Source: Flavobacteriales bacterium (GTDB lineage Bacteria; Bacteroidota; Bacteroidia; Flavobacteriales_D; Parvicellaceae). From it: a stretch of DNA of 5,072 bases. Position 1 is the first letter of the stretch. Every line of letters begins with the position of its first letter. Position numbers and translations under genes: made by a program. The DNA is taken from contig JALWSJ010000244.1 of the NCBI GenBank assembly GCA_026993705.1, positions 1 through 5,072 of the forward strand, read 5' to 3'. Below, in pieces: positions 1 through 5,072 of the stretch. The notes below the pieces were generated by a model. That model saw only the letters and a list, made by a program, of their open reading frames with translations, made no database searches and was not told the DNA's origin.

Positions 1-660
1 TCTATTTTTTTGTTTAGGTACAAAAGTCAGTGTATTTTAATCATCTTACAAGACGTACTTCACCGTACGCTTACAAATGATCTTGGCTGTTCAGATACAC
101 TTACTAAAAGTGATTACATTACATCGTGGCATAATCCTGTTGCTGAGTTTAGTGTAGAATATGACACGATGGATATGTACATGGAAAACTTCACATTCTA
201 TAATGAGGCTATAGGTGCAGATTATTATTATTATTGGGATATGGGAGACGGAACACTTTACAATGATTTTGAAGTTAATCATCATATCTATCCTGATACG
301 GGAAAATATTATGTGCAACTAGCTGTAGAAACCATAAACGGATGTATGGATACGGTTGTTCATCCTGTTATTGTTAAACCTGTTATTTCATTGTTTGTTC
401 CGAATGCTTTTTCTCCTAACGGTGACGGCGATAATGATGAGTTTTTCTTTAAAGCATACGGTATAAGAAAACAAGGAATCGAATTTATGATTTTTGACCG
501 TTGGGGAACATTGATATACTTCACTGATGATATTCGTCCTTGGGATGGAACCTATAAAGGTATTCCAGTACAAGAAGATGCTTATGTTTGGAAACTAAAA
601 TGTGTAGATGTATTCGGAAATGAACATCGAAAAAGAGGACATGTTTCTGTTATTCGATAA
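1..660 (+). CDS. C-terminal part of a secreted PKD-domain protein with type IX secretion (type B) sorting domain, 5' end outside the window
   Basis: The frame is open to the left edge, so the real start lies outside; the first TTG at position 10 is not a credible start. The sequence shows the end of one PKD-like domain (TNDLGCSDT, from position 73), then a full PKD-like domain (~130-390) with WDMGDG at 235-252, an H.Y.DTG.Y.VQL strand and the GC pair near its end. From ~397 comes a gliding-motility-associated C-terminal domain: VPNAFSPNGDGDNDEF, IFDRWG, PWDGTYKG, DAYVWK and the terminal GHVSVIR. In Bacteroidota this domain directs export through the type IX system and surface attachment or release, so the product is probably a large extracellular or cell-surface protein such as an adhesin. 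Its ligand cannot be read from this part. Before position 73 the conserved pattern appears to move through other frames (see findings), so the gene may be frameshifted or the edge sequence faulty. Confidence 0.88.
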   Translation, partial: SIFLFRYKSQCILIILQDVLHRTLTNDLGCSDTLTKSDYITSWHNPVAEFSVEYDTMDMYMENFTFYNEAIGADYYYYWDMGDGTLYNDFEVNHHIYPDTGKYYVQLAVETINGCMDTVVHPVIVKPVISLFVPNAFSPNGDGDNDEFFFKAYGIRKQGIEFMIFDRWGTLIYFTDDIRPWDGTYKGIPVQEDAYVWKLKCVDVFGNEHRKRGHVSVIR

Positions 661-676
661 GTTGAAAACTTGAGTA

Positions 677-1654
677 TCATAATACATAAGGGATAAACAT
701 CCATTTGACTTTTTTCTTGTAAGTTCGATAAACTTCATCATGAGAAAGATGTTTTTCCTCGGTTATTGCTCTTAGGAAGTAAACAACTGTCCAAAAGAAC
801 ATAGCTCCAAACGCCCATAAATGAGGTATGCCAAAAGGGATAAAAGTTAACCACCAAATTAATAGTTTTACTAAATAATGAGGATGGCGTATGTATTTAT
901 ATGCTCCATGAGTAACGATACCTCTGTTGGTTAAATTAGAACATTTTGCACCTAACAAAGAAACCACGTACATTTTAGAAAATAATAACGACGCTAAAGC
1001 CAAACGAACGAAAAAGGTGATTTCTCTGTTTATAAAAAAAGTAAAATCTTGTGTTGGGAAAGGAATATATCTTGTTACAACTACAAAAAAAGGCACGTAA
1101 CAAATAAGCAGAACACCCCACCCCAATACTGTTTTATCAACTGATTTTACTTCACTGTTTAGGTACTTTGATTCTACCAAATATCCAAAGGCATAAAAAG
1201 CCAATGTTACGGCTGAAACAAAATAGACAATATATACAAAAATATAATTATTGAAATAATCTATCCAATCGGAGAAGTGCTGTGGAGTACCCCATAATTG
1301 TTTTAATAAATCAAAATAAATGAGTGCTGATGGTAACATGAGAGGTATAAAAAAGAACTTAACAACTGCATACCGAATGTTTTTCCAATCCTCGGAAGTT
1401 AATTGCTGTTCTTTTATGTGTTGTATGAACTGAATAATCTTGGCTTGCTCCCCTTTTTTTGCGATTAGAATATTTTGTGCAAAAAAATAGATAAGTGCCA
1501 TAGCTGTAAGCACTTGTAAATGAAAAGTAGCGTCTTGAAAATAAAAGCCTATAGCCTCATCATAACTAAATGTAAAAAAGGGGAAAACGTAGTAAATCCC
1601 AAGAGCTCCAAAATTTAGTAACGCATTAAACAGGTAAGGAATCATTTTCTTCAT
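677..1654 (-). CDS. Integral membrane methyltransferase, PEMT/ICMT (isoprenylcysteine carboxyl methyltransferase-like) family
   Basis: The 325-residue protein has about seven hydrophobic segments (roughly 7-28, 46-66, 98-118, 134-160, 175-196, 215-235, 262-295). The C-terminal part carries the family signature: NRGIVTHGAY.YIRHPHY at 243-260, with the RHPxY core at 256-260, then a membrane hairpin, then TEE at 298-300 and Y..Y.KKVKWMFIP. In ICMT and phospholipid methyltransferases these elements bind S-adenosylmethionine at the membrane face. The substrate is not predictable; bacterial members methylate lipids, thiols or unknown small molecules. The N-terminal ~200 residues are more than the minimal catalytic unit needs, and I do not recognise them. 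The start ATG (1654-1652) overlaps the TAA stop of the upstream serine hydrolase gene as TAATG, which supports this start and implies translational coupling. The gene converges with the plus-strand gene, whose stop is 16 bases away. Family call is firm; function is open. Confidence 0.85.
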   Translation of the reverse strand: MKKMIPYLFNALLNFGALGIYYVFPFFTFSYDEAIGFYFQDATFHLQVLTAMALIYFFAQNILIAKKGEQAKIIQFIQHIKEQQLTSEDWKNIRYAVVKFFFIPLMLPSALIYFDLLKQLWGTPQHFSDWIDYFNNYIFVYIVYFVSAVTLAFYAFGYLVESKYLNSEVKSVDKTVLGWGVLLICYVPFFVVVTRYIPFPTQDFTFFINREITFFVRLALASLLFSKMYVVSLLGAKCSNLTNRGIVTHGAYKYIRHPHYLVKLLIWWLTFIPFGIPHLWAFGAMFFWTVVYFLRAITEEKHLSHDEVYRTYKKKVKWMFIPYVL

Positions 1655-2982
1655 TAATGTTCTAAAGTTTGAATAATTTCTTTCAATAATTGATTGAAAT
1701 CAGGTGTACCTTTAGAAGACAATCCAAAACGAATAACGAGTAAATCTTTTGACGGAACAATAAATATTCGTTGTCCTTGAAAACCATCAGCAAAGTACAT
1801 ATCTTGAGGGACATCTGGAAATTCTGTTGGTGTGGACAACCAAAATTGTGCTCCATATCTTCCTTTTGATGATTGAACTGGGGTTGTTGTGTATTCTATC
1901 CATTCTTTAGAAAGAATTTGCTTGCCATTCCAATTTCCGTTTTTCAGGTATAACCTTCCGTATTTTGCCCAGTCTTTGGCAGTCGCCCACGCATAAGAAG
2001 AACCTATAAATGTTCCTTTAGGGTCGGTTTCCAAAAGCATACTTTCTGCTCCTATGGGATAGAATAATTCCTCGTAAGGAAAACGCCAATACGCCTTTAT
2101 AGTTGAAAATAGTTTTTTAATTTGTCCGGAAAGAATATTTGTTGTACCAGAAGAATATTCAAAGTATGTACCTGGTTTATAAGCTAAAGGGCAATCTGTT
2201 GCGGAAGCGTAAACATCGTCAGAGTCGTAGAGCATTTGTGTTACGCTTGAAATTGAGCCGTAATTTTCTTCCCATTCTAATCCAGCTGTCATTTGTAAAA
2301 GATTATTCCAAGTTATTTCTTTTCGTTCATCATTGTTCCATTTTGGCTCGTTGACTTTATCTTCTTTATGGATTATTCCTTTATTTGCAAGTATTCCGAC
2401 TAAAGTACTGGTTATGCTTTTTGCCATTGACCAACCTAACATACGACTTTCGGCGTGGAATCCTTTGTCGTATCTTTCGTATTTAATGGTATCGTGGTGA
2501 ATAATGAGTAAAGCCGTCGTATTCTTTACAACTTTGTTTTCATTTTCTATGAAATGTGCATCTCCTATCAACTTTAATTTTGGATCATCTTTGTTTACAA
2601 ATGTAAAGGGAAGAATATGGCTTTTGTCGGATGTGAATTTGTAATTTGTAAAATTAGATGCGTTTTTTTTATTGTTGATTAACGCACAGCCTAAAGAAGT
2701 ATTGTAATAAGCTGTTTTAGGTCGCAAACCAAAAAAACTGCTAGTAACGGTTTTATGAATTGTATCTACCTTGTTGGTGGTGTATTTTAGAAATGAAAAA
2801 TTTAGCTCGTTTTCTTCTACATCGTTTAAGTTTCTTTCAGCAAGAAAAACACAGGAACATACATTTTTTGCTGCGTAACCGTTAATAATTGGTAATCTTA
2901 CATACAGGTAATAAAATCCATAGAGCAAACCTAAAGTAACTAGACTTATTACGACTTTTTTTATTTTTCTCTTGTTGTTCAA
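1654..2982 (-). CDS. Membrane-anchored serine hydrolase, beta-lactamase family (class C / NylB-like fold)
   Basis: This 442-residue protein begins with a basic stretch (NNKRKIKK) and a hydrophobic helix at about 10-29, suggesting an uncleaved anchor or signal peptide with the rest in the periplasm. Residues ~35-105 hold a cysteine-bearing module (AAKNVCSCVF, C42 and C44; SLGCAL, C99) seen ahead of the catalytic domain in some bacterial serine hydrolases. The catalytic domain has the nucleophile motif SMAK (S185, K188), a W.NLLQMTAGLEW segment, the second motif YSS at 276-278 after KPG, and GFQGQ..FIVPSKDL at 400-413 in place of the KTG-type third motif. Relatives include beta-lactamases, esterases and 6-aminohexanoate-dimer hydrolase, so the substrate is uncertain; resistance should not be assumed. 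The only start fitting the N-terminal helix is TTG at 2982-2980: TAA lies 15 bases upstream in frame, and the first internal Met (181) comes just before the nucleophile. It is first in a two-gene unit with the methyltransferase. Confidence 0.87.
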   Translation of the reverse strand: MNNKRKIKKVVISLVTLGLLYGFYYLYVRLPIINGYAAKNVCSCVFLAERNLNDVEENELNFSFLKYTTNKVDTIHKTVTSSFFGLRPKTAYYNTSLGCALINNKKNASNFTNYKFTSDKSHILPFTFVNKDDPKLKLIGDAHFIENENKVVKNTTALLIIHHDTIKYERYDKGFHAESRMLGWSMAKSITSTLVGILANKGIIHKEDKVNEPKWNNDERKEITWNNLLQMTAGLEWEENYGSISSVTQMLYDSDDVYASATDCPLAYKPGTYFEYSSGTTNILSGQIKKLFSTIKAYWRFPYEELFYPIGAESMLLETDPKGTFIGSSYAWATAKDWAKYGRLYLKNGNWNGKQILSKEWIEYTTTPVQSSKGRYGAQFWLSTPTEFPDVPQDMYFADGFQGQRIFIVPSKDLLVIRFGLSSKGTPDFNQLLKEIIQTLEH

Positions 2983-3003
2983 TGAATAAAGTATTGGTTA
3001 TCG

Positions 3004-3011
3004 CTAAGGTA
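3004..3011 (-). promoter_or_regulatory. Possible -7 element of a Bacteroidota-type promoter for the hydrolase/methyltransferase pair
   Basis: On the minus strand this reads TACCTTAG, matching the Bacteroidota -7 consensus TAnnTTTG at all but one fixed position. It lies 21 bases before the TTG start of the serine hydrolase, leaving a short leader. No convincing TTG-type -33 element is at the expected distance, so this is a weak call. Confidence 0.2.
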
Positions 3012-3103
3012 TATAATTTCTAACTGATTTTTGTTTTTATTCTCTGATTTTGTTTATGATTTCTTTTTCGTTGCGTTAGGGATAGAACGGCGTGTTTGAG
3101 CTC

Positions 3104-3136
3104 TTTTTTGCTTACTTGCTGTTTGCAAGCAAAAAA
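3104..3136. repeat. AT-rich inverted repeat (hairpin 1 of the intergenic element)
   Basis: TTTTTTGCTT at 3104-3113 is perfectly complementary to AAGCAAAAAA at 3127-3136, with a 13-base loop. An alternative fold pairs CTTGC (3115-3119) with GCAAG (3125-3129) and keeps the T/A tract paired by bulging CTTA. On either strand the T-run is within or before the stem rather than after it, so it is not a standard intrinsic terminator. Confidence 0.6.
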
Positions 3137-3156
3137 AGCGAGTAGTGATAGCCCGA

Positions 3157-3214
3157 CCCCGATTTACAAAAGAAACATATCGCTACCGCGAAACGTTTCT
3201 TTTGTAAATCGGGG
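3157..3214. repeat. Perfect 20-bp inverted repeat with 18-base loop (hairpin 2), just downstream of truA
   Basis: The left arm CCCCGATTTACAAAAGAAAC (3157-3176) is exactly complementary to the right arm (3195-3214) across the loop 3177-3194. In truA mRNA the base of the stem would begin about 24 nucleotides after the stop codon. It could protect or end the transcript, but no U-run follows the stem directly (T7 comes about 20 bases later on the minus strand), so I call it an inverted repeat rather than a terminator. Confidence 0.75.
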
Positions 3215-3237
3215 AAACGCCCTAAATAAACATTATA

Positions 3238-3978
3238 CTATTGCAATTGTTCTCCATAATCTACTTTAGATAAATACAATCCTTTTCCGTCAACCGATTT
3301 ACCTGCTTTACCTCTGTCTTTTTGCTCGATAATTTGTCTGAACTCTTCTATTGTCTTTTGCTCCTGCCCTACTTTTAGCATCGTTCCAACTATGGCTCTA
3401 ACCATATTTCGTAAGAATCGGTCGGCTTTAATGGTAAATACCAAGCCATTTTCGGTTGTTTTCCACTCGGCTTGCATGATTTTACATATGTTCGTCTTGG
3501 CATCGGAATGTACTTTGCTAAAGGAAGTGAAATCTGAAAATTCAAATAAAATCTTACAGGCTTCATTCATTAACTCGATGTTTAACGGATAGGGATAAAA
3601 CAGTGAACCTTCTAATAAAAAAGGATTTTTTTGTGTATGAATATGGTATTCATAGGTGCGAGAAAGAGCATCAAATCTGCTGTGTAAATCTTCTCTAACG
3701 TTCTTAATGTCTTTTACTACAATTGTAAATGGTAAAATTCTATTTAAACGATAAACAGCATTAGATAAATCTAAAGAAGAAGGAACGTCAAAATGCAAAT
3801 AAAAATCTTTGGCATGTACTCCTGTATCGGTTCTTCCGCAGCCTATACAATATATATCTTGACAAAAATAAGTCGATAAAGCCTTTATCATTTCCGCTTG
3901 TACGGTATTGGCATTGGGTTGGATTTGCCAACCGTGAAAATCTTTACCGTTGTAGGCTATTTGCAAAAAATATCGCAT
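3238..3978 (-). CDS. truA: tRNA pseudouridine(38-40) synthase TruA
   Basis: TruA isomerises uridines at positions 38-40 of the tRNA anticodon stem-loop to pseudouridine in the cytoplasm. The 246-residue length is normal for the family. Seen in order: the N-terminal MRYFLQIAYNGKDFHGWQ strand, QAE at 27-29, the catalytic motif GRTDTGVHA with the nucleophilic aspartate D51, SRTYEYHI in the second half, DFTSFSK, DRFLRNMVRAIVGTML.VG near the C-terminus, and the closing GKGLYLSKVDY. All parts expected for an active enzyme are present. The ATG start at 3978 precedes the conserved first strand directly. Only three bases separate it from the stop of the upstream membrane-protein gene, so it is the distal gene of that operon within the window; the structured element follows its stop codon. 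Confidence 0.97.
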   Translation of the reverse strand: MRYFLQIAYNGKDFHGWQIQPNANTVQAEMIKALSTYFCQDIYCIGCGRTDTGVHAKDFYLHFDVPSSLDLSNAVYRLNRILPFTIVVKDIKNVREDLHSRFDALSRTYEYHIHTQKNPFLLEGSLFYPYPLNIELMNEACKILFEFSDFTSFSKVHSDAKTNICKIMQAEWKTTENGLVFTIKADRFLRNMVRAIVGTMLKVGQEQKTIEEFRQIIEQKDRGKAGKSVDGKGLYLSKVDYGEQLQ

Positions 3979-3981
3979 ATT

Positions 3982-4521
3982 TTACTGCTCTATCTGTTCT
4001 TTTTCTTGGTTATCTTCTGGTAATTCTTTCTTTTCCTCCTCTTTTTTGTGTTTCAATTTGAGTACCCAAAAATAAATCCCAAACAGAAAAATAAACGCTC
4101 CAGAAGGAATTAAAAAATACACATTGAATCGAAATACAGGAAGAAAGAAGGACACCCAAAACGGCATCAATAAATTAGTCAGGATAAATAAATAATACCC
4201 GAAAATCTTTTGTCGCCACATTAATATAACTGCCAAAACAGTTACCAGATGCAAGCCAGCGTAAGATATATAAAATTTTAAATCTATTGCTTGTAAATCA
4301 GCTACCACTGCAACGTCAGAACTAAAAAGAAGAAGAGCCAATATAGAAAGCAGTGCTATAATTGTCAATAAACTCCAAACAATTGCCAATATAGAAACCA
4401 CTCTTAAAAACAACGGCGGTTTTTTCTTTCCAAATATGATTCTTTTTAGCAATCGTAAATTTCTTTTTAAAATAGAAATTTCTTTCGGAACTTCTACGTG
4501 TTCTTCTTTATCTTCGGTCAT
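3982..4521 (-). CDS. Four-helix membrane protein of unknown function, charged C-terminal tail
   Basis: I do not recognise a named family. The preferred start gives 179 residues beginning MTEDKEEHVE; the first ~40 residues are charged and basic (KRNLRLLKRIIFGKKK). Hydrophobic segments lie at about 41-66, 85-101, 108-129 and 133-154, followed by a Lys/Glu/Gln-rich tail from 157 to 179 that is probably cytoplasmic. An ATG at 4560 would add 13 residues but would overlap the upstream gene by 53 bases; the ATG at 4521 overlaps by only 14 and has an A-rich leader, so I chose it. Helices 2-3 (Y.SYAGLHLVTVLAVILMW, then KIFGYYLFIL) resemble the corresponding part of the protein encoded just upstream, suggesting a diverged duplicate. 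It lies three bases ahead of truA and is likely co-transcribed with it. No catalytic motif is visible. Confidence 0.85.
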   Translation of the reverse strand: MTEDKEEHVEVPKEISILKRNLRLLKRIIFGKKKPPLFLRVVSILAIVWSLLTIIALLSILALLLFSSDVAVVADLQAIDLKFYISYAGLHLVTVLAVILMWRQKIFGYYLFILTNLLMPFWVSFFLPVFRFNVYFLIPSGAFIFLFGIYFWVLKLKHKKEEEKKELPEDNQEKEQIEQ

Positions 4522-5017
4522 CGTGTAAGTTTTTTTGTTGAGAAGTGAATAACGCCACATAAATAAGCGTTATTGCAACAGAGCTGTAAGGTACGACAAA
4601 TAACGCTAAACTGCCAAAAAATAAAAAAGGAACGAATACGTATAAAAACTGAAATAAAACGTAAATGTAGTATCCGACTCTAATTCGGTAGAACATAAAA
4701 ACAACACCGACCATTGCCAAAACATCAATCAATGTTCTAATGGCATACATGGTTGCAATCCTATTTAAACCTTTATCGGTAACATCAATTCCTATTTCTG
4801 CCCATTGCTCTAATTGCGTTTCTATCTGCTCATAAGGAATTTGATTAGTAGCTGTTTTCATTTCCTCTACACTACTAAACGATATATAATTTCCTGTATC
4901 TACCAGCATGGAAATAATAAAACCGATAAAACTCATTATACACAAAATCTTTAAAGCCGTGTATGATGCATCCTCTTGTTCAGGTTCTCTATTTCTCTTT
5001 TTTTTTCTCCTCCCCAT
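4508..5017 (-). CDS. Four-helix membrane protein of unknown function, paralogue-like neighbour of the downstream gene
   Basis: This 169-residue protein starts with a very basic stretch (MGRRKKKRNRE) and has hydrophobic segments at about 22-40, 90-110, 113-133 and 135-157. A polar loop of some 50 residues (NYISFSSVEEM...DKGLN) lies between the first two helices and is probably on the outer face of the inner membrane, given the positive N-terminus. No family is recognised. The segment YAIRTLIDVLAMVGVVFMFY followed by RIRVGYYIYVLFQF lines up with Y.SYAGLHLVTVLAVILMW and KIFGYYLFIL in the next gene. The gene overlaps that next gene by 14 bases (preferred start). Codons 4-7 form an A9 run, a possible slippage site. 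Its ATG overlaps the stop of a possible upstream partial frame as TAATG. Product role is unknown. Confidence 0.85.
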   Translation of the reverse strand: MGRRKKKRNREPEQEDASYTALKILCIMSFIGFIISMLVDTGNYISFSSVEEMKTATNQIPYEQIETQLEQWAEIGIDVTDKGLNRIATMYAIRTLIDVLAMVGVVFMFYRIRVGYYIYVLFQFLYVFVPFLFFGSLALFVVPYSSVAITLIYVALFTSQQKNLHDDRR

Positions 5018-5072
5018 TACTTCACCAAATCTAAACTATAAAATGCTCCTTTGTTTTCTTTGCGTTTTTGTG
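5017..5072 (-). CDS. Possible C-terminal end of an upstream operon gene (partial)
   Basis: Reading leftward from the right edge, one frame is open for 17 codons and ends QKRKENKGAFYSLDLVK followed by TAA at 5019-5017. That stop overlaps the next gene's ATG as TAATG, the same junction seen at 1654, which is why I favour it over the two other frames, which stop earlier (at 5031-5033 and 5038-5040). The stretch is too short to identify and could be open by chance. Confidence 0.4.
   Translation of the reverse strand, partial: QKRKENKGAFYSLDLVK

Larger units (their letters stand above)
3073..3225. repeat. REP-like structured intergenic element bounded by TTAGGG / CCCTAA
   Basis: The 255-base gap between truA and the serine hydrolase gene is mostly filled by this element. 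Seen directly: TTAGGG at 3076-3081 is complementary to CCCTAA at 3220-3225 and could close a branched structure. Inside are an AT-rich hairpin (3104-3136) and a perfect 20-bp inverted repeat (3157-3176 with 3195-3214), separated by GATAGCCCGA. From memory, intergenic elements that start GCGTTAGGGATAG, contain GATAGCCCGACCCCG and end with a GGGG-AACGCCC hairpin arm recur in flavobacterial genomes with a variable stem; this copy fits that pattern, but a second copy is not present in the window. It may be mobilised in trans by a REP-associated Y1 transposase, which is inference. No coding frame is supported. Flanking bases 2983-3072 and 3226-3237 are plain AT-rich sequence. Confidence 0.65.

Noticed and set aside
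10..12. TTG at position 10 as the real start of the left-edge gene
   Set aside because: The frame is open to the window edge and begins in the middle of a PKD-like domain, with no signal peptide.
91..573. Minus-strand open frames opposite the PKD/sorting-domain gene
   Set aside because: They lie fully inside a well-supported coding region and their translations show no domain-like pattern.
659..686. Small inverted repeats between the convergent genes (AAGTT/AACTT and GTAT/ATAC) as a shared terminator
   Set aside because: Stems are only 4-5 bp of A/T-rich sequence with no T-run; such matches are expected by chance at this base composition.
2139..2354. Plus-strand open frame of 71 codons
   Set aside because: It is antisense to the serine hydrolase catalytic domain and has no recognisable features.
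3104..3136. Bidirectional intrinsic terminator
   Set aside because: The T and A tracts are inside the stem on both strands and not downstream of a GC-rich hairpin.
3073..3225. CRISPR array or insertion sequence
   Set aside because: There are no repeated units with spacers and no transposase frame; the terminal complementarity is only 6 bp.
3392..3592. Plus-strand open frame of 66 codons
   Set aside because: It is antisense to the conserved C-terminal half of truA; its codons are the shadow of that gene.
4522..4560. Upstream ATG start (4560) for the membrane protein before truA
   Set aside because: It would extend the overlap with the preceding gene to 53 bases and adds residues (MWRYSLLNKKTYT) with no support; the ATG at 4521 fits operon spacing better.

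Overview
The window most likely comes from an AT-rich member of the Bacteroidota, probably a flavobacterium. The clearest sign is the left-edge gene, which ends in a PKD-type domain followed by a gliding-motility-associated C-terminal domain of the type IX secretion system (type B sorting signal). A-rich leaders without clear Shine-Dalgarno sequences and a Bacteroidota-style intergenic repeat agree with this. Assignment to genus is not possible from the sequence alone.

Layout: (1) 1-660, plus strand: the 3' end of a gene for a secreted or surface protein, cut by the window edge, with signs of reading-frame disruption in its first ~75 bases. (2) 677-2982, minus strand: a two-gene unit, a membrane-anchored serine hydrolase of the beta-lactamase/NylB-like family followed by an integral membrane methyltransferase of the PEMT/ICMT type. 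The two are joined by a TAATG stop-start overlap and converge on gene 1 with only 16 bases between. (3) 2983-3237: an intergenic stretch holding a structured, REP-like element of about 150 bp with a perfect 20-bp inverted repeat. (4) 3238-5072, minus strand: a tightly packed operon reading leftward, with a possible partial gene at the right edge, two consecutive four-helix membrane proteins of unknown function that resemble each other, then truA (tRNA pseudouridine synthase I). The element in (3) lies just downstream of truA, where that operon's transcript would end.

How the genes work together: truA is a housekeeping tRNA-modification gene, and its two upstream neighbours are uncharacterised membrane proteins that are co-transcribed by position. 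The hydrolase/methyltransferase pair looks translationally coupled and both products sit at the inner membrane, so a shared lipid or small-molecule substrate is possible but unproven. No complete new defence or mobile system is visible. The most unusual items are the intergenic structured element, the coupled hydrolase/methyltransferase pair, the tandem membrane paralogues and the disrupted frame at the left edge.
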